This document shows positions 1 to 5,296 of a stretch of DNA of 6,113 nt, in pieces. The translations under genes were made by a program, and so were the position numbers. The DNA comes from Thermoleophilia bacterium (lineage in GTDB: Bacteria > Actinomycetota > Thermoleophilia > Miltoncostaeales > Miltoncostaeaceae), in NCBI GenBank assembly GCA_017882555.1, contig JADGPH010000023.1:1-6113 (forward strand), given 5' to 3'. Position 1 is the stretch's first letter. Every line of letters begins with the position of its first letter. The notes below the pieces were generated by a model, which did not search any database, was not told the DNA's origin, and saw only the letters and a list, made by a program, of their open reading frames with translations.

Positions 1-47
1 CGTCGTCGGGGCACCACAGACCGCCAGCTGATCTGTTCTGGGTCGAC

Positions 48-2303
48 TCAGACCTTCGCGATAAGCCGCTCCCGTGCTTCGCTCGGGGACGTGACCAGAG
101 CCTTGATCACCTCGGGATCGATATCGGCCACGATGATCTCGCCAACCTCATCGCTGGTTGACCGGAAGATCCCGAGTCGCTCCATGCTCTTGGACTGTCG
201 GTGATTGTCGTCGGTGGGCGTCAGGTAGTGGATCGACTCGGGCTTGTAGCGATGGATCAGGAACAGGTGCAAGAGGGCCATCAGCCGCTTGCGGCGCAGC
301 GAGTCGTCGAAGGTGTTCTGATCCCGCACCGACAGGATCGAGCGACCTCGGCGATCCTTAATCGTCGCGAAGATGATGTTTGCCAACTTCTCGTCCGACG
401 GACCGAGCACGCTGAGCTCTAACAACTCCGCGCCGGCCCTATGCGGTCGCAGCAACACTGTCAGCGGGCCCTCAACGCCGTAGTGCTCGCGCCAGCTCGT
501 GAGCCACTCGACGAGCACTTTGACCGGGACTTCGGTCTGGACAAGGTGCTGGAACTGTGTCGAGCCCACCCCCATGGCCTTTGTCGTGGCCGTCCGGCCC
601 GACGCCGCCTCGAGCGCGGCGTCCGCGCGCGGTCCACCGACCAGGGTCTGGGGGGTCCGGTAGGGCGACTCCACCAAACGAAACTTGCGCTGAAGCCGAG
701 CCAGCGCCAGCATGCCCTCTTCGCGAAGCGCGGTGGTGAATTCCTCGGCGGCCAGGCCGTCGATTTGGTGGCCACCGTAGGTGATGAAGTTAAAGACGAA
801 CCCTAACTTGCCCAGCTCCTCGGGGAACCGGCGCATCTCGTCGTCGGTCATTCCGGTCGTGTCCCAGCTGAACGATGGCGAGAGGTTGTAGGCCAGCATC
901 TTGTCGGGAAAGACCGCGTGAATGGCATCGGCGAACTCGCGCGCTTCGGCGAGGTCGGCCGTCTTTGTTTCCATCCACAAGAGGTCCGCGAAGGGCGCCG
1001 CTGCCAGTGACTTGGCGACGGCGTATGCGACACCGCCCTGAATTTGGTAATAGCCCTCCGGTGTCTTGGCGAGATTGGGGTCCCAGGTGGGTTCCAGTCC
1101 AAGGGCCCTCGCTTTGGCATTCGCGGTGTACCAGGACGCGGTGGCAGCAAAGGCCTGCCACTCGTCGGGGGTCATCTCGAGTTCAACGCCCTCGTCGGCC
1201 TGGAACGCCATGGCCTCGGCGACTGCCTGCCCAAGGGTCATGAGCCCGGCCTCGGCCTCCCAGACCTCAATGAACCGATCGGCGACTCCGTCGAGCGTCT
1301 TCCCAGGCTCGGACAACGGATCGGCCAGGTGCGCACGGGCGGCCTCGTCGATGGCGGCGAGGAGCCCGACCTTCGCGAGCCACGCGTCGGTGTCCCGGTA
1401 TTCCTCATCGGAGACCGCGTAGATCAGGTGGCCGTTGATCTCGTCGAGGCCTACGTCGTGCAGACGTCGCATCACGGCGAGGTACGCGGTCTTGTATGGG
1501 GGAACCGCCCGGTTTGTCGCCCCGAGAATGAAGGGCTGGTCGCGATCATCCCCACAGCCGTCCAGGAGGTTCGCGGCCTCGGCATCGGTCCGGGCGACGA
1601 TGATTCCCGGCACACGCATGATGTCCAGTTGAAACCGAGCGGCGTTGAGGCGCTTGATCTGCTCATCCTCGGAGACCAGGACCTTCCCGCCCTGATGGCC
1701 GCACTTTTTGGCGCCGGGCTTCTGATCCTCGATGTGGTAGCCGGGCACGCCGACCTCGACGAACCGCCGAACCAGATTGCGCACATGAGCATCCCCACCG
1801 TGGCCAGTGTCGGCATCAGCGATGATGAAGGGCGAAAAATCGATCTCGGGTGTGCGGTCGCGCTCGTCCTCGGTCATTCGCGCGCGCGCAAAGTGCTGGT
1901 TCCGATCTGCGGCCAGCAGCGCACGCACGAGCCCGGCCGCCTCGGTGGGCACCTGGCTCAAGGGGTAACTCGCCAGATCCGGTCCGGGATCCTCGTCGGC
2001 GGACCCCTTTGCGGAGGTCGCCCATCCTCCGAGGTAGATTCCCTCGATGCCGGCACGCTTCATCGCAACGGCCTGCCCCGGCGAGTACGGCCCGAACGTG
2101 GTGATCGACCGACGGTCGTCAAAGAGTTCACGTAAGCGCGCGTAGAAGCGCTCAGCCGCATTGCGAGCGACCGTGTAGTCGGTCGGAATGACGCCTCGCT
2201 GCTCGACAACTTGCCGAGCCGAATACGCGCGCGTCAGACCGGTGAACCGCTCGCCCTGCATCCAGCGATCCGTCTCCGTGACCTCGTCCCCGAAACTGCC
2301 CAT
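48..2303 (-). CDS. aceA: Isocitrate lyase, long ICL2 (AceA2) form
   Basis: Cleaves isocitrate to glyoxylate and succinate in the cytoplasm, the first step of the glyoxylate shunt; mycobacterial ICLs also act as methylisocitrate lyases in propionate use. The 751-residue protein shows the catalytic KKCGH signature at 199-203 (Cys201), the IYLGGW segment at 89-94, ADADTGHGG at 162-170, YHIED at 189-193, and the substrate-loop motif NLSPSFSW at 473-480. Ordinary bacterial ICLs are about 430 residues. The extra length is an insertion inside the barrel plus a C-terminal domain from about residue 600, as in Mycobacterium tuberculosis ICL2, where that domain binds acetyl- or propionyl-CoA and activates the enzyme. 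Similarity to ICL2 runs end to end from memory of that sequence. The ATG is fixed by an in-frame TAG directly before it and a G-run six bases upstream. The gene is complete; TGA ends it at 48-50. No malate synthase lies nearby. Confidence 0.97.
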   Translation of the reverse strand: MGSFGDEVTETDRWMQGERFTGLTRAYSARQVVEQRGVIPTDYTVARNAAERFYARLRELFDDRRSITTFGPYSPGQAVAMKRAGIEGIYLGGWATSAKGSADEDPGPDLASYPLSQVPTEAAGLVRALLAADRNQHFARARMTEDERDRTPEIDFSPFIIADADTGHGGDAHVRNLVRRFVEVGVPGYHIEDQKPGAKKCGHQGGKVLVSEDEQIKRLNAARFQLDIMRVPGIIVARTDAEAANLLDGCGDDRDQPFILGATNRAVPPYKTAYLAVMRRLHDVGLDEINGHLIYAVSDEEYRDTDAWLAKVGLLAAIDEAARAHLADPLSEPGKTLDGVADRFIEVWEAEAGLMTLGQAVAEAMAFQADEGVELEMTPDEWQAFAATASWYTANAKARALGLEPTWDPNLAKTPEGYYQIQGGVAYAVAKSLAAAPFADLLWMETKTADLAEAREFADAIHAVFPDKMLAYNLSPSFSWDTTGMTDDEMRRFPEELGKLGFVFNFITYGGHQIDGLAAEEFTTALREEGMLALARLQRKFRLVESPYRTPQTLVGGPRADAALEAASGRTATTKAMGVGSTQFQHLVQTEVPVKVLVEWLTSWREHYGVEGPLTVLLRPHRAGAELLELSVLGPSDEKLANIIFATIKDRRGRSILSVRDQNTFDDSLRRKRLMALLHLFLIHRYKPESIHYLTPTDDNHRQSKSMERLGIFRSTSDEVGEIIVADIDPEVIKALVTSPSEARERLIAKV

Positions 2304-2309
2304 CTAGCG

Positions 2310-2336
2310 CCCCCCAATACGTCGTGTGGTGGGGGG
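2310..2336 (-). promoter_or_regulatory. Candidate RBS-sequestering hairpin before aceA
   Basis: On the minus strand a run of six C (2336-2331) is followed by six G (2315-2310). With one extra A-T pair they form a perfect 7-bp stem around a 13-base loop. The G-run ends six bases before the aceA ATG and is the only Shine-Dalgarno-like sequence there, so folding would hide the ribosome binding site. The pairing is seen directly; a regulatory role is inferred. If transcription starts at the position predicted from the adjacent -10 box, the C-run would not be in the RNA, so the hairpin and that promoter are partly competing interpretations. Confidence 0.35.
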
Positions 2337-2342
2337 AGTGTA
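2337..2342 (-). promoter_or_regulatory. Candidate aceA -10 box TACACT
   Basis: Read on the minus strand this is TACACT, which fits the actinobacterial TANNNT -10 pattern. It lies 33 bases before the aceA ATG, so a start about seven bases downstream would give a leader of roughly 27 bases. No good -35 is seen at 17-18 bases: TTGACC at 2359-2354 is too close (12 bases), and GGGACA is a poor match. Mycobacterial-type promoters often rely on the -10 alone. Confidence 0.35.
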
Positions 2343-2522
2343 GAACTGCCGGCCGGTCAATGTCCCAAACCGCTGAGCAATCCCATTGCGATCACCGCGT
2401 CTACGACGTCTTGAAGGGATCTCGATCAGCAGCGCACCTCGACGCAGAAGCCCTTCAGCGGGACGCGCACGATGCCAGGCGGATCCGCGCCGGCCGTTAA
2501 GTAGCGGGTTCTCCCGGACGCG

Positions 2523-2570
2523 CTGGCGCCTCCAGGATGATTCAGAACAGCTCAGCTCCTCGGGCGCCGG
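2523..2570 (-). terminator. Weak hairpin after the GNAT gene
   Basis: Two copies of the self-complementary hexamer GGCGCC (2525-2530 and 2563-2568) can pair, with a further AGGA/TCCT tier inside (2534-2537 with 2557-2560). The structure begins about ten bases after the GNAT stop on the minus strand. It has no U-tract and a loop of about 19 bases, so it is at best a weak terminator or RNA end-protection structure. Confidence 0.25.
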
Positions 2571-2578
2571 TTCCCGGA

Positions 2579-3076
2579 TCATTCCAAGGTGCCCACGTCT
2601 GCTCGATCGAGAAACTTCGTGAAGACGGCCGAGCCGTGGGTCGAGAAGACGATCTGGTACCCCTGGTGCAGCCAAAACGCCCGCGATGCGGCGACGCGCT
2701 CATCCGTTGCGCCAAGGTGCAGTCGGCAGTTCACGAAGATCGCGGCCCGATACCCGAGCGCGCGAAGTTCCGGCTCGATCATCGACACCATGCGCGCCCC
2801 CAAGCCTCCCCGACGCGCAGTCGAGGCGACGACCATGTTCGATAACTCGACCATGTCCGGGGAGAAGCGTCGGCAGTATAGAAATGCCACTACGCAGCCG
2901 TTCTGCTCGGCGATGACCGATGGAAGACCCGCAAGCCGCCGCGAGATCTGCCCGGGATCGGCGGGGCGGTGATTCTCCTGTTCGATCAGGGCGACAATCG
3001 CGGCAGTGTCGTCGGGCCGACCCGCACGCAACTGTGCGGGCTCGCTGGGCTCGGTGCTGATCGGATGAGTGGTCAT
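2579..3076 (-). CDS. GNAT-family N-acetyltransferase
   Basis: A 165-residue protein of the size of a single-domain GCN5-related acetyltransferase, which moves an acetyl group from acetyl-CoA to an amine on a small molecule or protein. The usual opening is visible at 16-30 (LRAGRPDDTAAIVAL). Motif A, the acetyl-CoA pyrophosphate loop, is RRGGLGA at 88-94, fitting R/Q-x-x-G-x-G/A, preceded by the hydrophobic strand ELSNMVVA. Motif B is seen at 130-143 (ASRAFWLHQGYQIV). The substrate cannot be told from sequence. The ATG start lacks a clear Shine-Dalgarno: AGGG lies too far upstream. It follows the 3119-3643 gene by 42 bp on the same strand, so translation from a shared transcript is likely. Complete, with TGA at 2579-2581. 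Confidence 0.88.
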   Translation of the reverse strand: MTTHPISTEPSEPAQLRAGRPDDTAAIVALIEQENHRPADPGQISRRLAGLPSVIAEQNGCVVAFLYCRRFSPDMVELSNMVVASTARRGGLGARMVSMIEPELRALGYRAAIFVNCRLHLGATDERVAASRAFWLHQGYQIVFSTHGSAVFTKFLDRADVGTLE

Positions 3077-3118
3077 ACCATCAAGGGTGCCCTATCGGCG
3101 TGCCGTCTGCGCGCCGAC

Positions 3119-3643
3119 CTACGGCACCGGAGGAAGCTTGCCGAGTTCCCGCGCCGCCTCCCACGCCAGCGAGCGCAATCTGTGCACCGCTGCCCACGTC
3201 GGCTCGGCATCGACTGAACTCAGACCGTCCAGAGTCTCCATCAGTGCGGATTCCAGCTCCGCGTAGGCGGGCACGGGAAGCCTAAGTGCCTCCGCCGATT
3301 TTCCCCCGGCAGACCAGAGCGCTCGTTGGTGGTCCAGCAGGAGAGACGCGCTGGGAGGGCTCTTTCCTGGAGAGGGCTCGTAGGAGGCAAGCATCGTGCT
3401 GAGAGCGACTTCCATCTCGGTAATCTGCTGCGCGCGCGACACAACGACCAGTTGGTGAGTATGCGAACTGATCAGGTCAGCGGCCTGTTGGGTTTCTTCG
3501 GCAGCCGCCCGTGCCTCGGACGCGACTCTTTGAACCCTGCGGGACGACTTTCGACCGTCAACGGCGGCAAACACCGTGCCCACCGTCCCGACAACGGTTC
3601 CCACGAGCCCTGCGACGACGAGGCCATTCGCGTTTGTCCACAT
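3119..3643 (-). CDS. Unknown protein, N-terminal membrane segment and helical tail
   Basis: I do not recognise this family. From the ATG at 3643 it is 174 residues. Residues about 6-28 form one hydrophobic, Gly/Val/Thr-rich segment (core GTVVGTVGTV) with glycine-zipper spacing, followed at once by basic residues RKSSRRVQR. By the positive-inside rule this predicts an outside N-terminus and a cytoplasmic body. Residues about 35-80 are Ala/Glu/Gln-rich and probably a long helix or coiled coil; the rest looks helical with a Pro/Ser-rich break near SPGKSPPS. A GTG at 3718 would add 25 residues, but it has no ribosome site, whereas the chosen ATG has AAAGG eight bases upstream. It lies 42 bp upstream of the GNAT gene on the same strand and probably forms an operon with it. 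No catalytic motif is visible. Confidence 0.7.
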   Translation of the reverse strand: MWTNANGLVVAGLVGTVVGTVGTVFAAVDGRKSSRRVQRVASEARAAAEETQQAADLISSHTHQLVVVSRAQQITEMEVALSTMLASYEPSPGKSPPSASLLLDHQRALWSAGGKSAEALRLPVPAYAELESALMETLDGLSSVDAEPTWAAVHRLRSLAWEAARELGKLPPVP

Positions 3644-3798
3644 TTCCGAAACCTTTGCCGGAGCGCGGACTGCCTCGGTGTACTGCCCAGGCCGAGCCAA
3701 TCCAACGCCGATTACCACACGAGGGTAGCGGACCCGTCGTCGGCATCCCTTCCGCCGCGCGGATCCGGAGACACCGATGATGCTGCCGCTCGCCGTGC
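3644..3798. other. Short intergenic region, possible weak promoter
   Basis: This 155-bp stretch separates the stop of the thioredoxin-like gene from the ATG of the membrane-segment protein, both on the minus strand. It carries the ribosome site AAAGG (3652-3656) and a weak promoter-like pair on the minus strand: TTGGAT, 17 bases, TACACC (ending at 3677). The -10 lacks the conserved final T. No clear terminator is seen. Confidence 0.35.
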
Positions 3799-4191
3799 CT
3801 ACAGGCCCGGGGATCCAGCCTCGGGCGGAACAGATGCCGGGACCGGCTCGTCAGCGGCTTCATCGACCCCGAGGATCGACGCGACGCCCGCCGCGCGTAG
3901 CGCATCCAACAGCTGAGCAACGCTCGGTGCACCCTCGGCTCCACGTTCGGTCCGGTAGACCCGGCAGGCCAGACCCACCGGGATACTCGGCCCGGCAAAC
4001 GGGTCCGTCCCATCGATCAAGATCGTCGGAGAGCCCCGGAAACCCAACCGATCCGCCTCGGTCGTGGTGGTCACGATCTCGAGCCCGAGCGGGACATCGC
4101 CCAACCCGAGTTCTCGGACAGCGGCGCGCAGCCGGTCCCGTGCCAGCTGCCAGTGCGGGCAGCCGTCGATATAGCGGATCGTAAGGTGCAC
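3799..4191 (-). CDS. Small thioredoxin-fold protein with CPxW site
   Basis: A 130-residue protein resembling the short thioredoxin-like proteins common in actinobacteria. After a beta strand (LTIRYID) comes C11-P12-H13-W14, where a classical thioredoxin has CxxC, so only the first active-site cysteine remains. GFRGSPTILIDG at 50-61 carries the likely cis-proline (Pro55), and the second cysteine is Cys76 in GLACRVY. A helix (VAQLLDALRAA) ends the fold; the last 25 or so residues are acidic, Pro-rich and probably disordered. The partner is unknown: thiol-redox or metal/metalloid handling is inferred from the fold only. The GTG at 4191 has AAGGA seven bases upstream and starts just before the fold. 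An open frame runs to 4410, but its extra 73 residues are Arg/Pro/Cys-rich and look noncoding. It is divergent from the aquaporin gene. Confidence 0.8.
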   Translation of the reverse strand: MHLTIRYIDGCPHWQLARDRLRAAVRELGLGDVPLGLEIVTTTTEADRLGFRGSPTILIDGTDPFAGPSIPVGLACRVYRTERGAEGAPSVAQLLDALRAAGVASILGVDEAADEPVPASVPPEAGSPGL

Positions 4192-4226
4192 TCCCTCGTC
4201 CTTCGGTTCGGTGCTGAACAGCGTAG

Positions 4227-4267
4227 GACACGCCTCGGGGGTAGCGCCCCGAGGCCCTCCCCGTGTC
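4227..4267 (-). promoter_or_regulatory. Two-tier hairpin in leader of thioredoxin-like gene
   Basis: A perfect 8-bp stem (CCTCGGGG 4233-4240 with CCCCGAGG 4247-4254, loop GTAGCG) sits on a second perfect 6-bp stem (GACACG 4227-4232 with CGTGTC 4262-4267). The two stems abut on one side and are separated by a 7-base bulge (4255-4261) on the other. It ends 35 bases before the GTG start of the minus-strand gene. In that RNA the bulge reads GGGAGGG. There is no U-tract on either strand. The structure is seen directly; whether it is an RNA element, an attenuator or a protein-binding site is not known. Confidence 0.4.
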
Positions 4268-4501
4268 GTACTCGACCGCCTTCGCCGCGATAGTCGCGCA
4301 CCGCTGCAGTGTTCCTGGAGGGCCGGTGGAAGTGCCCATCTCCGGTGCGGACCGGGATCTCCGCAGCAGACGGGACCGCCGCGTGCTGCACATCCGGCGA
4401 CCGGTGGCATCCACCAGACGACCCGATGCAGATCACCACACCGAACGCCGGCTCTCGATACGTCCCGGTCCGACGGAGGGTCGTCTGGTCGGGAGAGGAA
4501 T

Positions 4502-4507
4502 TACACT
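4502..4507 (+). promoter_or_regulatory. Candidate -10 box TACACT of the aquaporin gene
   Basis: TACACT fits the TANNNT pattern and is the same hexamer proposed upstream of aceA. It is 36 bases before the ATG, giving a leader of about 29 bases that includes the ribosome site GAGGAG (4527-4532, 11 bases before the ATG, slightly long). No convincing -35 is present 16-18 bases upstream (GGTCGT). Confidence 0.4.
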
Positions 4508-4543
4508 GGGGTTGAATCTTTCCGACGAGGAGCAGGTCACAAC

Positions 4544-5251
4544 ATGGTCTTTCCCTACTGGAAACGTGTGGTCGCCGAAACCATCGGCACGTTCGGCTTT
4601 TTCTTCATCGGATTCTCCGGGATCGGGCTGTCGGTCGTCCAGCCAACCCAGATTGGTCCCGTCGGCGTCGCCGTCGGCTTTGGTTTGGGCCTTGCGCTCA
4701 TGGTGTTTGCCTTCGGCCACATCTCCGGAGGACACTTCAATCCCGCGGTGACCGTCGCGCTCGTGGTGGGCCGCCAGTTTCCGTTGCGTGACCTGCCGGG
4801 GTACTGGCTTGCGCAGTTCATCGGCGGCGCGGCGGCGGCGGCCGCGGTCATCGCCACCTACGGCGACGCCGTCAGTAGCCACTTGGTCAACGCACCCGGC
4901 ACCACGCCAGGCATCGCAACGGTCTTGGAAGCCGTCGCGACGGCACTGTTTGTGATCGTGATCAGCGCGGTCGCGACCGACCGCGCCCCGTGGAGTGGCA
5001 CTCTTGCCCCAGTCGCCATCGGTGGCTTCATCGCAACCGCAGCGATGGTTATCGGCCCGGTGTCCGGCGGGTCGTTCAACCCCGCCCGGTCAATCGCCCC
5101 GGCCCTGTTCGCACCGAGCGTGACGCACTTGTGGATCTACATCGTCGGTCCATTTGCCGGAGCTGTCATCGGAGGATCTGCCTACTGGCTCGTCCGTGCG
5201 CGTCCGGGCGAAGGAGAGCTCCCGGAGATGACCGCCGACGCGGACGACTAG
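4544..5251 (+). CDS. Aquaporin / MIP-family channel
   Basis: An inner-membrane channel of the major intrinsic protein family, passing water or small uncharged solutes. It is 235 residues, the usual size for bacterial members, with six membrane helices and two half-helices carrying the family signatures: HFNPAVT (NPA at 66-68) and SFNPARS (NPA at 179-181, filter Arg182). Ser183 and Ala187 after the second NPA are typical of water-type aquaporins rather than glycerol facilitators (Asp and Lys/Arg there). Counting back from each NPA, the selectivity filter is Phe46-Ala167-Gly176-Arg182, wider than Phe-His-Thr-Arg of AqpZ. The short tail after residue 218 is acidic. The frame is open back to 4211, but the ATG at 4544 has a Shine-Dalgarno and begins the normal amphipathic lead-in (WKRVVAETIGTF), so it is preferred. 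It is transcribed away from the thioredoxin-like gene. Confidence 0.95.
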   Translation: MVFPYWKRVVAETIGTFGFFFIGFSGIGLSVVQPTQIGPVGVAVGFGLGLALMVFAFGHISGGHFNPAVTVALVVGRQFPLRDLPGYWLAQFIGGAAAAAAVIATYGDAVSSHLVNAPGTTPGIATVLEAVATALFVIVISAVATDRAPWSGTLAPVAIGGFIATAAMVIGPVSGGSFNPARSIAPALFAPSVTHLWIYIVGPFAGAVIGGSAYWLVRARPGEGELPEMTADADD

Positions 5252-5256
5252 GAGGT

Positions 5257-5269
5257 CCCGCGGTGCGGG
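5257..5269 (+). terminator. Small hairpin after the aquaporin gene
   Basis: CCCGC-GGT-GCGGG forms a perfect 5-bp stem with a 3-base loop, beginning five bases after the aquaporin TAG. There is no T-run, so it is not a classical intrinsic terminator. Position in a tail-to-tail gap is the main support. Confidence 0.3.
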
Positions 5270-5282
5270 CGATTCATCGGCG

Positions 5283-5296
5283 GCGCGCATCCGCGC
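5283..5296 (-). terminator. Small hairpin after the SRPBCC gene
   Basis: GCGCG-CATC-CGCGC forms a perfect 5-bp GC stem directly adjoining the TGA of the minus-strand SRPBCC gene (5297-5299). It lacks a U-tract. Together with the hairpin at 5257-5269 it may help end the two converging transcripts. Confidence 0.3.

Larger units (their letters stand above)
2304..2578. other. Intergenic region upstream of aceA
   Basis: This 275-bp stretch separates the GNAT stop codon from the aceA start, with both genes on the minus strand. I find no convincing gene: the reading frames crossing it are Arg/Pro/Ser-rich and resemble no known family. It holds the candidate aceA promoter and leader hairpin, the 8-bp palindrome CCGGCCGG (2349-2356), a 13-bp inverted repeat GCAAT-CCC-ATTGC (2377-2389) that would sit about 75-86 bases before the ATG, and a GC-rich hairpin just after the GNAT stop. 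The distance and the hairpin suggest that aceA has its own promoter rather than sharing the GNAT transcript. Confidence 0.6.
4192..4543. other. Divergent intergenic region
   Basis: This 352-bp stretch lies between the divergent starts of the thioredoxin-like gene and the aquaporin gene. The open frames that cross it in several phases are Arg/Pro/Ser-rich and match no family I know, so I treat it as noncoding. Besides the two-tier hairpin it contains small inverted repeats at 4286-4298 (CGCGA-TAG-TCGCG), 4342-4355 (CCGGT-GCGG-ACCGG) and 4403-4415 (GGTGG-CAT-CCACC), each near chance level in GC-rich DNA. CCGAC at 4470-4474 and GTCGG at 4488-4492 flank the -35 area of the aquaporin promoter and could be an operator. 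No regulator gene lies beside it. Confidence 0.55.

Noticed and set aside
16..36. ACAGA / TCTGT hairpin downstream of aceA as a terminator
   Set aside because: A 5-bp AT-containing stem with an 11-base loop and no U-tract is too weak, and the window edge hides what follows.
1044..2135. 363-codon open frame on the plus strand inside aceA
   Set aside because: It is antisense to a clearly conserved isocitrate lyase, has no recognisable domain, and is expected from high-GC codon bias.
2412..2457. 7-bp inverted repeat TGAAGGG / CCCTTCA with a 32-base spacer
   Set aside because: With so long a spacer, a 7-bp match is about expected by chance in GC-rich DNA of this length.
2304..2675. 123-codon minus-strand frame between GNAT and aceA
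   Set aside because: It overlaps the conserved end of the GNAT gene in another frame, is Arg-rich and resembles no family.
3644..3718. Longer GTG start of the membrane-segment protein
   Set aside because: There is no ribosome site before the GTG at 3718; the ATG at 3643 has AAAGG eight bases upstream and places the membrane segment at the N-terminus. The longer form is not excluded.
4320..4360. CCGGTG-rich stretch considered as part of a cobalamin-type riboswitch
   Set aside because: The conserved B12-box (GCCACTG-like) and the rest of the core are absent on either strand, and neither neighbouring gene is a typical cobalamin target.
4192..4410. 73-residue N-terminal extension of the thioredoxin-like protein
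   Set aside because: It is Arg/Pro/Cys-rich with no fold signal, while the GTG at 4191 has AAGGA at good spacing just before the conserved strand.
4211..4543. 111-residue N-terminal extension of the aquaporin frame
   Set aside because: The extension is Arg/Pro/Ser-rich and unlike any MIP N-terminus; the ATG at 4544 has a ribosome site and gives the normal family length.
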